Part shown: in pieces, positions 1 through 10,743 of the stretch | Layout: each line of letters begins with the position of its first letter | How positions within the stretch are numbered: the stretch's first letter is position 1 | DNA from: an uncultured Alphaproteobacteria bacterium | GTDB taxonomy: Bacteria > Pseudomonadota > Alphaproteobacteria > HIMB59 | Assembly (NCBI GenBank): GCA_902524245.1 | Contig: CABZCN010000001.1 | Coordinates: forward strand, 496,001 to 560,000 | Length of the DNA: 64,000 nucleotides | Reading direction: 5' to 3' | The notes under the pieces: model-generated | What the model saw: only the letters and a program-made list of their open reading frames with translations | Databases searched by the model: none | Told to the model about the DNA's origin: nothing | Made by a program: the position numbers and the translations under genes

Positions 1-914
1 TCATCGTGAGCCGGGCAACCGAAAATTGCCCCTTCCCCATAATTGTCTAAAACAAAGTTAGCTATGTATACAGGTATTTCCTTATCGAGAATTGGATGTT
101 TACATCTAATATTTAATTTAATTCCAATCTTTTCCTTGTCATCATTGACTTCATCAAATCCCTTTCTAATTTTCTCGATTGATACTTTGTCTAGTATTTC
201 ACTCACAATTTCATGATTAATAGAAACTGCAATAAATGTTGCCCCATAAATGGTGTCTGGTCTGGTTGTGAAAATATTTAGAAACCTATCTTTTTCAGCT
301 ATTTTAAATTTAATTTCAGCTCCTATCGACTTTCCTATCCAATTCTTTTGCATAGTCTTCACTTTTTCAGGCCAGAGTGTCAATTTATCTAAATCATTTA
401 ACAGCTCTTCAGCATAATCAGTTATTTTAAAGAACCATTGAGATAAATTTTTCTTTACGACTGTGGCACCAGTTCTCCAACCTTTGCCATCAATAACTTG
501 TTCATTGGCTAATACTGTTTGATCAACAGGATCCCAGTTTACAATTGCATCTTTTTTATATGCCAAGCCAGCATTAAATAGATCAATGAAAAGTTCTTGT
601 TGATAGCGATAATAATCCTCATTACAAGTAGCTAGTTCTCTATCCCAATCTAAGTCTAAATTCAGTTTAAGAAGTTGATCTTTCATATTTTTGATATTTG
701 ATAATGTCCAATCTTGAGGATGGGTTTTGAATTGAATAGCCGCATTTTCTGCGGGTAGACCAAATGCATCCCATCCCATAGGATGAATTACTTCATCTCC
801 TTTAAGTTTATGATAACGAGCGCAAATATCGCCTATAACATAGTTTCTTACGTGACCCATATGAATGTTTCCAGAAGGGTAAGGAAACATTTCTAAAATA
901 TATTTTTTAGACAA
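1..914 (-). CDS. leuS: Leucyl-tRNA synthetase, N-terminal part (runs off window start)
   Basis: Reverse-strand reading frame gives KKYILEMFPYPSGNIHMGHVRNYVIGDICARYHKLKGDEVIHPMGWDAFGLPAENAA, typical of class I LeuRS. First usable start is TTG at 914. Confidence 0.93.
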   Translation of the reverse strand, partial: MSKKYILEMFPYPSGNIHMGHVRNYVIGDICARYHKLKGDEVIHPMGWDAFGLPAENAAIQFKTHPQDWTLSNIKNMKDQLLKLNLDLDWDRELATCNEDYYRYQQELFIDLFNAGLAYKKDAIVNWDPVDQTVLANEQVIDGKGWRTGATVVKKNLSQWFFKITDYAEELLNDLDKLTLWPEKVKTMQKNWIGKSIGAEIKFKIAEKDRFLNIFTTRPDTIYGATFIAVSINHEIVSEILDKVSIEKIRKGFDEVNDDKEKIGIKLNIRCKHPILDKEIPVYIANFVLDNYGEGAIFGCPAHD

Positions 915-916
915 TT

Positions 917-1486
917 TTATTGAGGTGAATTAGATAGTTTGCTTGCTATCTCTAGTATCTTTAAAGTTATTTGTTTTTCTTCCTCTACATATTTTACATC
1001 ATCAGAGACCCAGGTGTTATTATCTTTTTTTTCGCAAAGAAAGTTTGTATTGACACCAGTAGTAATTAAATCTCTGGATAACACCTGTATTTTAATCAAA
1101 CATCTTTGTGAGTTGTTTTTTGAGTTTGTAATCCAATCAGTTTCAATAAATCCACCCATATTGTCAGCAATTTTTAATGGATATGACTTGGTAACCTCTA
1201 ATGAAGCATTCCAAAGAAACGGATTTACAGAGTATTGGTAAACGACATCATTGTTTTTACCTCTAATTAAATCACCAAGGTCTCCCTCTAAACCAAAGAG
1301 GGATTCTCCCCCGGCTCTTTCCTTTGCTTTACATCTCTGGTACTTCATTTTATTACTTTTTAATTTATCTACAGGGTTATCACACTCACCATAAATCTCT
1401 TTTAATCTTTTCTGATTTTTCTCATAGTTTCCTGTACAAGAGTTGATAAAAATAAGCCCTAAAAATAGATAAAAGTATCTAATCAT
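917..1486 (-). CDS. DUF3576-like lipoprotein
   Basis: Lipobox-like FINSC near N-terminus; GGFIETDWI segment resembles DUF3576; located immediately upstream of leuS as in many alphaproteobacteria. Confidence 0.65.
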   Translation of the reverse strand: MIRYFYLFLGLIFINSCTGNYEKNQKRLKEIYGECDNPVDKLKSNKMKYQRCKAKERAGGESLFGLEGDLGDLIRGKNNDVVYQYSVNPFLWNASLEVTKSYPLKIADNMGGFIETDWITNSKNNSQRCLIKIQVLSRDLITTGVNTNFLCEKKDNNTWVSDDVKYVEEEKQITLKILEIASKLSNSPQ

Positions 1487-1522
1487 GAAAAATAAATTAG
1501 ATCAATTTTGATAAAAAGAAAC

Positions 1523-1560
1523 AAAAAAAACCAGGGGCAAAAGCACCCCTGGTTGTTTAA
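1523..1560 (-). terminator. Rho-independent terminator downstream of porin-like gene
   Basis: Inverted repeat ccaggggcaaaagcacccctgg with a T-run on the minus strand. Confidence 0.8.
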
Positions 1561-1578
1561 AAAGTAATTAGCGTTTGA

Positions 1579-2514
1579 TTAGAAGCTTACGCTTGTTCCA
1601 ACCGCAACAACACTCTCGCTAGTTGAGTTACCTTCAGCAGCAACACCGGCACCAGTTAGGTTTCTGTATTCTGCGAAGATTGATGCTCCACCACCGATTG
1701 ATTGTGAAATTGTGACATCAGTTTTTGAAGATGTGTTGCTGTTAGCATCAAATCCTGAATAACCAACACCCACAGATGCACCACCTAGTGTAGTTGAGTA
1801 TGCAATTGAGTATGCTTCACCTTCTGTAGCTGAAGTATCACCACTTGTAGTTTCGATACCTAAGCTTAATGTTCCGCCACCAGCTGTCATTGTTAAAGCA
1901 CCACCAGCAGAGCTATCTTCTGATCCGTTAGCATCCATTTGAGAAGATGATACAACTAAAGACATGTCGCCAAGAGGTACAGTTAAAGATGCACCTTGAC
2001 CAGTTGTTGTTCCACCGTCAATGTTGTTAGCGTGCGCACCGTCGTATACATATGTTGCAGCAATAGTCATGTCACCAAGTGTTGTTGAACCACTGATACC
2101 TGAACCATCGTCTACAGGAATAGTTACGTCGTTAGTGTGAGTAGGCATATTTACGTCTGCGTGTGTTACTAATTCACCAACAAGACCTGTGCCTGCAGGA
2201 ACTGCTACGTCATCAGCTACTGTAATTGAACCATTTGCAAAACCAAATGTAAGAGCTGTCATACCAGAACCATTACCACCACCACCATTAGAGTCAGGAT
2301 CATTTGTGATCTGACCAGATGTGCTAATTGTTACACCACCGTCAGTAGTTGTTGACATTGAGAATGAGATACCACCACCAATGTGACCTTGTGAGTTACC
2401 ACCTGAGTCAACATACACTGCGTTGGCAGATCCGCTTACGGATATATCTGCATTTGCAGCTGTTGAAAATAAAGCAGCTGATAAAGCAGAAATTGCCATT
2501 AGTATTTTTTTCAT
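1579..2514 (-). CDS. Porin-like outer-membrane beta-barrel protein
   Basis: Signal peptide MKKILMAISALSAALFSTAANA; Gly/Ser/Thr-rich alternating strands; C-terminal aromatic residue (VSF). Confidence 0.75.
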   Translation of the reverse strand: MKKILMAISALSAALFSTAANADISVSGSANAVYVDSGGNSQGHIGGGISFSMSTTTDGGVTISTSGQITNDPDSNGGGGNGSGMTALTFGFANGSITVADDVAVPAGTGLVGELVTHADVNMPTHTNDVTIPVDDGSGISGSTTLGDMTIAATYVYDGAHANNIDGGTTTGQGASLTVPLGDMSLVVSSSQMDANGSEDSSAGGALTMTAGGGTLSLGIETTSGDTSATEGEAYSIAYSTTLGGASVGVGYSGFDANSNTSSKTDVTISQSIGGGASIFAEYRNLTGAGVAAEGNSTSESVVAVGTSVSF

Positions 2515-2644
2515 AATAAAATTCCTTTCTTATTTATTAGATCTAATACATCGCTAATAATAACGATTTAGAGAAATAATAAACAGATTTCGTTAGTAAT
2601 AGGGTATTTTTGGAGATAATGTTGCATATTTGCAACACTCAATT

Positions 2645-4273
2645 TTAATCTATATTATAACCAAAAAAATCAGATGATTTAAAAGAAATTCCGTTTTTTT
2701 CCCAGTATTTTCTTTGCATTTTTAGCGCCTCATAAAATTCACTTTTTTTATCTGAAAAGTCGCTTTTTTCAATAGATTTTTTATGAACTGGTGAGCCTAT
2801 TTGACGGATACTGGCTGTTTGAGCAAAAAATCCCCTTCTTTTTTCTTCATCGAATTCTGATTTTATTTCAAGGAATTCATATATTTTTTGCTGATAAAAG
2901 TCTGTTTCGTTAATTAAATCTTCGTATCTAATATCAAGTATGTTTTTTTCTGCTTGAATATTTTTATTCCAGTATAAATTCATTGCTTCAAAGTTTGACA
3001 TGAAAACCCCCAGGTTAAAAAAACTGGCACTATAAGGGATGTTAGTTACGTAGCGTTGTTTATAAAGTGAAATAGCTACATCCCAAGGATTTCTAAAGGT
3101 TCTAATAATTTTTGCTTCAGGGAGAAGTTTTAGTAAGTAACCAATGAATAAAAAATTTTCAGGTAATTTATCAATTATTAAATCATATTTACCTCTCAAG
3201 AAATCTGTTTTTGCTAAATATTGTTCATTAAAATTTTTTACAAATAAATCTGATTTTAAATTCTCTTTATTATTTACAAATTCATCAATTAATTTGAAAG
3301 CACTTAGAAGTTCACCCCCACTTGTTACCTCATCATTTGATGCAATTATAGATTCAATTAAAGTAGTGCCTGATCTTGGTGTTCCTAGTATAAAAATATT
3401 TTTTGATCCAACTTTGTGGTTTGTAGATAAATTGTTTTTCTCATCTTTATAGTGCTCAAAAATTTTACTAATGTTTTTTTGGTAACTAAAAGAATTATAC
3501 CTAAGAGAGTTCATTGTTTCATTATTTCCTAAATGGAAGAACTCCTCTGATTTATTTTTATCTTTCTTTTCATAATATATTGCTAGTGCAAAATAGAGAG
3601 GATGTACAAACCAAAACCTGTCTAACTTATTTTCAAAAACAGTATCATTGTGTTCCAGGTGTTTTAAAGCTTGATCCAATAATTTTTTATCTATCATTGA
3701 CGAATCTATGGTTGCTAATAAATAAAACATATCTGGGTGAAACTGTTGATCTAATAACGATTTTAACATTTCAATATTTTCTTTATCTTTTCCAAGAGCA
3801 ACATTTATTTCAGTTTTAAGTTTTATAGCGTTTGGAAAATGTATGCTGTTTTTCGCATCAGACTTATTAATTTTTTCTAGAGCTATATCAACAAGTTCTA
3901 AAGCTCTATCAAAATCTCTAATTTTTAAATTTACCTCAGCAGGTACGGTGTAACAAAATGGTGAGTCAGGGTCAATTGCCCTAGCTTGCTGGTACATATC
4001 AAGCGATTTTTCGTACTCTTCAAGGGCTTTATAAGAGGCCCCCATATTGATATAATAGTCAAAATCTTTCTCGAGTGGTTTATCTACATAATATTCATTT
4101 AATATTTTTATAGTAGAGTCAAATTGATTTCTTTGGATAAACAAAAATGCAAGAATTTTGATTATTTCCTTATTATTTTTGTTGATTTTATTTAATCTTT
4201 TAGCCTGTTCGTATGCTTTATCGATGTTTCTATTTTTGATAAGATTACGAAGTTCTAAAATTTCTTTTTGCAT
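2645..4273 (-). CDS. TPR-repeat sulfotransferase
   Basis: N-terminal TPR-like helices; C-terminal IFILGTPRSGTTLIESIIASN PAPS-binding motif and later RTFRNPWDVAISLYKQ. Confidence 0.85.
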   Translation of the reverse strand: MQKEILELRNLIKNRNIDKAYEQAKRLNKINKNNKEIIKILAFLFIQRNQFDSTIKILNEYYVDKPLEKDFDYYINMGASYKALEEYEKSLDMYQQARAIDPDSPFCYTVPAEVNLKIRDFDRALELVDIALEKINKSDAKNSIHFPNAIKLKTEINVALGKDKENIEMLKSLLDQQFHPDMFYLLATIDSSMIDKKLLDQALKHLEHNDTVFENKLDRFWFVHPLYFALAIYYEKKDKNKSEEFFHLGNNETMNSLRYNSFSYQKNISKIFEHYKDEKNNLSTNHKVGSKNIFILGTPRSGTTLIESIIASNDEVTSGGELLSAFKLIDEFVNNKENLKSDLFVKNFNEQYLAKTDFLRGKYDLIIDKLPENFLFIGYLLKLLPEAKIIRTFRNPWDVAISLYKQRYVTNIPYSASFFNLGVFMSNFEAMNLYWNKNIQAEKNILDIRYEDLINETDFYQQKIYEFLEIKSEFDEEKRRGFFAQTASIRQIGSPVHKKSIEKSDFSDKKSEFYEALKMQRKYWEKNGISFKSSDFFGYNID

Positions 4274-4291
4274 ATATTTAATATATAGATA

Positions 4292-5242
4292 ATGAATAAA
4301 ATGTCTTTTTTAAATAAATACCAATATCATTATCATAGTAAACACCTTGAAAACTTCATCACTTCAAAAAACTACTCAGAGGTATTTGCTTATTTAGAAA
4401 AAATATCAGATAACAAAAAAGTTTTCCATGATCTCTCTCTAAAATTTGTAAATCAAGCCATTAACCAATCAAGCCAAGACATATCAAAAAATAAGATTGT
4501 TTGGATTAATTCTTTTCTACCCGATGATAATAAATATGTATCTTCTTTTATTGAGAATTACTTATTAAGTTTTAATTCATTAAAACAATCAATAAACTCA
4601 TATCAAAACGAAATAAGTGATATTTTAATCAAACCTGAAAAGATTGATTTCAATACCTTGATTAACCAATCTTATTTTTTTCAATGGATGATTATAAACA
4701 GACAAAAATTATCTTTTAAATTTATCAAAAATAATCTCCCATTTTTTTCAACAGATGATAATTATAATTTTACCAAACCAAGCATTACTCAAGCCTATAT
4801 TTTTATTATCAATCATCCTTATAACATTTACCAATCTCTAAAAACAAAAAATAATGACGATCAGGAAATAGCTAGAAATATTTTTCTTAACTTAGATGGA
4901 AAAAGTTTTGATCAACAAATCAACAATATAAGTTTTAATCTTACAAACAAAGGCTGGCATACCAATACTTTTAGTTGGACAGATGCAAATGTTTTAAATT
5001 CCCTTAAAGGAAAGATTATCTCAAAAAAAGATTTGTATGAAAATACATATGAAGTATTGAGTTCAATAATTCTTCATTTAATCCAATCTGGTGTAGGGAT
5101 AGAATTAAATTATGACTTAATAGATAACTTTGTTAAAAATAATCCAATTAAAATAGAAACCAATTCAAATGAACTCTCTCAGAAGGAGAAAAAATTTCTT
5201 AATAAATACGTTGATGATATAATTGATATGTATGATATTTAG
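4292..5242 (+). CDS. Hypothetical protein
   Basis: Long ORF with no family I recognise. Confidence 0.6.
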   Translation: MNKMSFLNKYQYHYHSKHLENFITSKNYSEVFAYLEKISDNKKVFHDLSLKFVNQAINQSSQDISKNKIVWINSFLPDDNKYVSSFIENYLLSFNSLKQSINSYQNEISDILIKPEKIDFNTLINQSYFFQWMIINRQKLSFKFIKNNLPFFSTDDNYNFTKPSITQAYIFIINHPYNIYQSLKTKNNDDQEIARNIFLNLDGKSFDQQINNISFNLTNKGWHTNTFSWTDANVLNSLKGKIISKKDLYENTYEVLSSIILHLIQSGVGIELNYDLIDNFVKNNPIKIETNSNELSQKEKKFLNKYVDDIIDMYDI

Positions 5243-5259
5243 TCTGCAATTTTTTTTTA

Positions 5260-5889
5260 ATGACCATTAATTATGATCAATTAAGTGAGATTAATAAAAC
5301 TCTTGCTAGTTTCCCTAATGCAAAATTGCAGATAGTAACAAAAAATCGCGATTTCAAAATAGTAAAAGAACTGATTGATAAAGGATATCACCTTTTTGGA
5401 GAAAACAAGGTCCAAGAGGCTCAAGATAAATTTAAAAACATTATAGATCCAAATTTAGAATTGCATTTAATTGGACCTCTACAAACAAATAAAGCCAAGG
5501 TGGCTCTCCAGCTTTTTGACTGCATACAAAGTATTGATAGGGCTAAACTTGTTAATGAAATAGCAAAGCATCGAACGAAAATAGCTTTTAAAACAAAAAC
5601 TTTTTTTATTCAAATAAATATTGGAAGAGAAAGTCAAAAATCTGGTGTATTACCAGAGGACCTTGATGATCTTTATAACTTATGTGTTGAAAAAAAGCTT
5701 AAAATTTCAGGATTAATGTGTATTCCTCCTTTAAACAAACCTAGTAAAGAATATTTTCAAGAAATGAAATTTTTAAGGAATAATTTAAATAGCAATCTGA
5801 TATTGAGTATGGGTATGAGTGATGATTATAAAATCTCTTTAGAGTGTGATTCAAATTTGATTAGAATAGGTTCAAGAATATTTAATTGA
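5260..5889 (+). CDS. YggS/PROSC-family PLP homeostasis protein
   Basis: LFGENKVQEAQDKF, LHLIGPLQTNKAK, SGLMCIPP, LSMGMSDDY motifs. Confidence 0.92.
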   Translation: MTINYDQLSEINKTLASFPNAKLQIVTKNRDFKIVKELIDKGYHLFGENKVQEAQDKFKNIIDPNLELHLIGPLQTNKAKVALQLFDCIQSIDRAKLVNEIAKHRTKIAFKTKTFFIQINIGRESQKSGVLPEDLDDLYNLCVEKKLKISGLMCIPPLNKPSKEYFQEMKFLRNNLNSNLILSMGMSDDYKISLECDSNLIRIGSRIFN

Positions 5890-6359
5890 AAAAAATAATT
5901 TTAATAATCTTATTTCCATTAAATTATTTATTTGCTATTGAGACGACATGCAATTTTGAAGAGGTTTATCAAAATGGTGAAATTCAACAAGGTGTTTTTT
6001 TAATAAAAAATCAAATGTTTAGATATCAGTATTATGACCAGGATCTTTTTACAATTATCTCTAAAAAAAATAATTATTATTTAGTAAAAAATAATACGAA
6101 AACAGTACAAAAAATTGATAAAAACACTGATACAATCCAAGCATTGGTAGAAATTATTTCAGATTTTCCTAATTTAAAAGATTCATATAAATATAACAAC
6201 TCAATAATAAAAATTGAACATAGCGCTAATAAATTTATTAAAAGAGTTTCTATTAAATCAGATAAGTTAAATTTAAGTATTAATATTTTAAATTGTAATT
6301 TTGATGAAATTGAAAAAAAATACTTTAAACATTTCGATTTTGAAGAGTATAGGGGTTAA
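5886..6359 (+). CDS. LolA-like outer-membrane lipoprotein carrier (tentative)
   Basis: Signal peptide; GEIQQGVFLIKNQMFRYQYY similar to LolA-type strand pattern; close to ftsK. Confidence 0.45.
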   Translation: MKKIILIILFPLNYLFAIETTCNFEEVYQNGEIQQGVFLIKNQMFRYQYYDQDLFTIISKKNNYYLVKNNTKTVQKIDKNTDTIQALVEIISDFPNLKDSYKYNNSIIKIEHSANKFIKRVSIKSDKLNLSINILNCNFDEIEKKYFKHFDFEEYRG

Positions 6360-6362
6360 TCT

Positions 6363-6887
6363 TTGATTAAATTAGTATGTGACAACCCTCTTATTTTAAA
6401 AACTTTTTCAAATCATTTATCACATAAAAATTTTTTGCTTTCATCAAATACTGAGTCGCATCAAGTCGTTATAAAAATATATGAAAAAGAAAGATCTATT
6501 ATTGTAGATATAGATGGAGATAAGATAGAATTATCTTTGCCTACTAATATCAATTCACTAACTTCACACACGCTAAAAAAATTAATTGACTTCAATTTCT
6601 CAATTAATAGTTATAAATATTATCCTTTTCAAAGATTGATTATTAATAAAAATAAAAAATCGTTCCTTAGCGATATACAAAATATAATTATGACAAATCT
6701 CTTAAAATCGAAAGATGGAATTGATAAAGATACATTATATCAATCTATTTGGAAAAAAGATAAATCAATTTATATGAATAAATTAGATACCCATCTCACA
6801 AATTTAAAAAAAAAATTAAAGCAAGAACTAGATATTAAAGTCAACTTTCAATCACAAAAAAAAAACTTACGTCTATTGATTAATTAG
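6363..6887 (+). CDS. Degenerate response-regulator-like protein with C-terminal winged helix
   Basis: C-terminal KDTLYQSIWKKDKSIYMNKLDTHLTNLKKKLK resembles an OmpR-type Trans_reg_C domain. Confidence 0.45.
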   Translation: MIKLVCDNPLILKTFSNHLSHKNFLLSSNTESHQVVIKIYEKERSIIVDIDGDKIELSLPTNINSLTSHTLKKLIDFNFSINSYKYYPFQRLIINKNKKSFLSDIQNIIMTNLLKSKDGIDKDTLYQSIWKKDKSIYMNKLDTHLTNLKKKLKQELDIKVNFQSQKKNLRLLIN

Positions 6888-8948
6888 AATATCTCTCTTG
6901 CCTGCATGGTTTGGTGCAGACACTATCCCCCTCTGTTCAAGTGCTTCCATAATTCTTGCTGCTTTATTATATCCAACTTGAAAATTTCTTTGCAAAAAAC
7001 TTGTGGAGGCTTTATTGGTGGACTTTATGAGATCTATTGACTTTGTAATAAGAATTTCATCCTCTTCGCTTAAATTATCAAAATTCTCGTCGTTGTTTTT
7101 TATAATTTCATCTAATTCATCTAAATATTGAACTTTTTGACTTCTCTTGATCTCTTTAATCAACTTATTCACTTCATTATCTGATATAAATGCTGATTGA
7201 TAACGAATAATATTTCCACCATTTTTTGACATCAGCATATCCCCATTTCCTAAAAGTTGTTCTGCACCAATTTCTCCAAGAACTGTCCTACTGTCATATT
7301 TACTTGCAACTTGAAAACTTATTCTAGAGGGAAAGTTAGCTTTTATACTCCCTGTTATGATATCGACGCTTGGACGTTGCGTAGCCATGACTAAGTGTAT
7401 GCCACAAGCCCTTGCCATTTGAGCAAGTCTTTGGACATAATGCTCAACTTCCTTGCCTGCAGTCATCATAAGATCTGCCATTTCGTCAATAAAAACTACT
7501 ATGTATGGGAGCTTTTCTATAGATTTTTCGTTGTACCCTTCAATACTTCTTGTGTTTTCCTCGTTCATTAATGAGTATCTTCTCTCCATTTCTTTACATA
7601 CCCATTTAAGAGCAATAATAGCTTTTTTAGGTTCAGTGACCACAGGTGTTAACAAGTGTGCAATATCATTATAAACACTTAGTTCTAACATCTTAGGGTC
7701 AATAAGAATTAACCTCAGGTCTGTAGGAGAAAATTTATATAGAATACTAGCCAATAACGTATTTATAAAAACAGATTTACCTGAACCCGTAGTGCCTGCC
7801 ACCAACAAATGAGGAGTTTTGCTTAGATCAATTACTTCAATATTTCCAGAAATATCTTTTCCTATACAAATTGGTATCTTAGATGGTGTATTTTTAAAAT
7901 TATCATCACTAAGGAGCTCTTTGATTGTGACGGTTTCACGTTGATCGTTGGGCACCTCGACTCCTAGATATTGGGTTCCAAATATTTGTGCTATTCGAAC
8001 GGCTCCAACTCCCATACTCCTCGAAATATCATCAGCTAAATTTATGATTGTATTTATTTTAATTCCTGCAGCAGGCAAAATTTCAAACAAAGTTATTACA
8101 GGACCAAGTTTTACATTCACAACTTGTATATCAATATTAAAATCTTGAAAAACTTGTTCCAGTAAATCTGAATTAGATTTTATATTCTCTTTGTCCAATT
8201 TTTTTTCTGTTGAGGATTTATTGGATTCTAATATTTCTAGTGAGGGTGAAGAAAAAGTTTTTTCTGTCACCGAATTTACACTTGTCAATTTTTCTTCAAT
8301 ATCTCCAATATCATTAGACAAGGTATCGTTTATATTTTTTATTATTGGATCCTTCTTAATTTTATTACTATCAGAGTCTTTTTTTGTTCTATTTTTAAAT
8401 AATTCATTAATTTGAAATTTTGGTAATCTAAATAAATGAATTATATTTTGTGAAAAAGAATACATAAAAACCCCAAGAATAGATAATGCATAACCAATAT
8501 AATCCACATTATATATAGAATATAAATACACAGAAAATGCCCCCCAAGTGTCAATTGACTCAATAAAAAAGAATTCAACTCCAATTGTTAATAATGTCTG
8601 AGGTATTAAAACTAAGCTTATAAAAAATATTAGTAGTCTTATAAAAATAAATTTAGGTGACTTATTTATTACAACCAATATAGAATTTATTAGGAAAAAT
8701 ATTACGATCATGTACCCCAAAATACCAAATGTATAAAAAACAAAACTTGCAAAGTATGATCCAAAATCACCTAATAAATTTTGAGACGTTTCACTAGTGC
8801 TCGTTAAAAACGAGTTATCATTTATATCGAACGAGATTAAGGCTATAGCAGAGATGACAGAAATTATGAGAAGTAAGAAGGCATAAAGATATTTAAAAGA
8901 TGAATAAATTTTCTCTTTCAAGATTTCAGGAAAATAGATATTCTTCAT
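6873..8948 (-). CDS. ftsK: DNA translocase FtsK/SpoIIIE
   Basis: N-terminal TM helices; Walker A LLVAGTTGSGKSVFINTLL; IVVFIDEMADLMM; C-terminal gamma-type winged helix (GYNKAARIMEALEQRGIVS). Confidence 0.95.
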   Translation of the reverse strand: MKNIYFPEILKEKIYSSFKYLYAFLLLIISVISAIALISFDINDNSFLTSTSETSQNLLGDFGSYFASFVFYTFGILGYMIVIFFLINSILVVINKSPKFIFIRLLIFFISLVLIPQTLLTIGVEFFFIESIDTWGAFSVYLYSIYNVDYIGYALSILGVFMYSFSQNIIHLFRLPKFQINELFKNRTKKDSDSNKIKKDPIIKNINDTLSNDIGDIEEKLTSVNSVTEKTFSSPSLEILESNKSSTEKKLDKENIKSNSDLLEQVFQDFNIDIQVVNVKLGPVITLFEILPAAGIKINTIINLADDISRSMGVGAVRIAQIFGTQYLGVEVPNDQRETVTIKELLSDDNFKNTPSKIPICIGKDISGNIEVIDLSKTPHLLVAGTTGSGKSVFINTLLASILYKFSPTDLRLILIDPKMLELSVYNDIAHLLTPVVTEPKKAIIALKWVCKEMERRYSLMNEENTRSIEGYNEKSIEKLPYIVVFIDEMADLMMTAGKEVEHYVQRLAQMARACGIHLVMATQRPSVDIITGSIKANFPSRISFQVASKYDSRTVLGEIGAEQLLGNGDMLMSKNGGNIIRYQSAFISDNEVNKLIKEIKRSQKVQYLDELDEIIKNNDENFDNLSEEDEILITKSIDLIKSTNKASTSFLQRNFQVGYNKAARIMEALEQRGIVSAPNHAGKRDILINQ

Positions 8949-8970
8949 CGTTTTAAATATATGCGTCTAA

Positions 8971-10077
8971 ATGAAAAATAAAATACATAAATACGATTTT
9001 TTAATAGTTGGAGCAGGTCTCATTGGAACATTGACCGCTTTGGCATTACAAAAAAAAAATTTTAAAGTTTTGGTTATCGAAAATAAAAATAAAATACCAA
9101 TAGATAAGCGTACTTTAGCAGTAAATGCTAATTCAAAGGACTTTTTACAACAATTAGGAATTTGGAAAATACTTAAATCTAAACCTCAGCCAATTAATAA
9201 AATTATTATTAAAGACTATATTAATGCTGAGCCGCTTATTTTTACCAATTCGAAAGAAGCAATGGGAAATGTAATTTTTAATTCAGATTTGTTAAAAATA
9301 ACTTTAGCAAAATTGGAGAGTTTAAAGTTATTAAAAAAAAATATTAATTTGAATATAGACCAAATTTTACCTAGTAAGACTATATTAATTGATAAAGAAA
9401 AGTACCAATTTAAAAAAATAATACTAGGTGTTGGAAAAAATATTATTTCAAATCCATTATTCAAAAGGATGACTTTTGATAAAGGTCACTATTCTTATGT
9501 TGGTTTTTTTAAACATAATAAAAATCACAGAAATACTGCTTACGAAATATTTAACCAAGATGGTCCATTAGCTGTTTTGCCTACACCATATATCGATAAT
9601 AAAAAATCTACTTTTATTTTTTCCACTAGAAAAAAATTGTCTTTTTATTATTTACAATCTCTTATTATGAAAAATTTTGCTAATTCGCATGGGCAAATTA
9701 AAATGGATAAATCTATATATAAGTTTCCTATCAGACCTCATCTCCAACGAAATAACAAAAATTTTATTTTTATTGGCGATAGTCTTAAGTCGATACATCC
9801 AGTTGCAGGTCAGGGCTGGAATTTAGGAGTTAAAGATATACAAACTTTATGTAATTTAACTGATCAGTACCCCTTAGATTTTCAGGGTTTCAACTCAATT
9901 TATTATTCAAAGAGAATTGTTGAAAGTACACTATATCTTAGTTTTACATCTATATTGAACTCTCTCTATGAGAATAAAAAAATGATCAATCAAGGCATTA
10001 TTAAATTTGGTTATGAAAGCCTAAGATTATTGAAACCTCTGAGAGAATTATTTATAAAAAATGCTATGGGTAGGTAA
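8971..10077 (+). CDS. UbiH/UbiF-family FAD-dependent hydroxylase
   Basis: N-terminal FAD motif DFLIVGAGLIGTLTALAL; FIGDSLKSIHPVAGQGWNLGVKDIQ. Confidence 0.88.
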   Translation: MKNKIHKYDFLIVGAGLIGTLTALALQKKNFKVLVIENKNKIPIDKRTLAVNANSKDFLQQLGIWKILKSKPQPINKIIIKDYINAEPLIFTNSKEAMGNVIFNSDLLKITLAKLESLKLLKKNINLNIDQILPSKTILIDKEKYQFKKIILGVGKNIISNPLFKRMTFDKGHYSYVGFFKHNKNHRNTAYEIFNQDGPLAVLPTPYIDNKKSTFIFSTRKKLSFYYLQSLIMKNFANSHGQIKMDKSIYKFPIRPHLQRNNKNFIFIGDSLKSIHPVAGQGWNLGVKDIQTLCNLTDQYPLDFQGFNSIYYSKRIVESTLYLSFTSILNSLYENKKMINQGIIKFGYESLRLLKPLRELFIKNAMGR

Positions 10078-10080
10078 AAG

Positions 10081-10743
10081 TTAATTAAGTTGATTTGGCT
10101 CTTTGTTGCTTACAACTTGGAATGTATTTAGATCAAGAATAGAGTTAATAGTATTAATTCGTGAGGCAATATTTGGGGACTCAAGGATTGCTTGTTTGTC
10201 AATTTTGTTAAAAGGCGCCAACATTGCTAAGGTTGACAGCAACTGCAAATTAGACGTCTCAGAAAGAACATCTTTATCTATATCTAGTTTTTTCATTTTA
10301 AAAAAATTTGTATATTTTTGAATCAAACTGCTTCTATCAACATTGGGTTCCATACTATCTAGATCCAAGAGGTAATCATTACAGTCAATAGAAGCTTGAT
10401 AATATCCGCCAGGAGTCAGATTTCTTTCTTGAAGAACAAAACGACAAACACCTTCAAGATTTAAAACTAATCTATAATCAGGTGTTTCTATATAGGATGT
10501 AATTTTACCTATGCAGCCCATTTGAAATAACTCATTATTATTATTCTTAGGTTGAATAATTCCAATCATTCTTGTGGTTTTCAAACTATCTAAAGTCATT
10601 TTGATATATCTCTCTTCAAAAATATTTAGAGGTAGCTTCCCAAATGGAAGTAATAAGACATTATCGAGTGGGAACAATGGGATAGATCGTGGTAGTTTTT
10701 TTGAGTCTACCTCAAATAATTTTTTAATAGAGTCTTCCATCAT
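10081..10743 (-). CDS. LON peptidase substrate-binding domain protein
   Basis: IPLFPLDNVLLLPFGKLPLNIFEERY motif; ATP-dependent protease domain absent. Confidence 0.85.
   Translation of the reverse strand: MMEDSIKKLFEVDSKKLPRSIPLFPLDNVLLLPFGKLPLNIFEERYIKMTLDSLKTTRMIGIIQPKNNNNELFQMGCIGKITSYIETPDYRLVLNLEGVCRFVLQERNLTPGGYYQASIDCNDYLLDLDSMEPNVDRSSLIQKYTNFFKMKKLDIDKDVLSETSNLQLLSTLAMLAPFNKIDKQAILESPNIASRINTINSILDLNTFQVVSNKEPNQLN

Noticed and set aside
939-1241. ORF antisense to the DUF3576-like gene
   Set aside because: Fully overlaps a better supported lipoprotein gene; no family resemblance.
7453-8415. Plus-strand ORFs within ftsK
   Set aside because: Antisense to a confidently identified ftsK with intact motifs.
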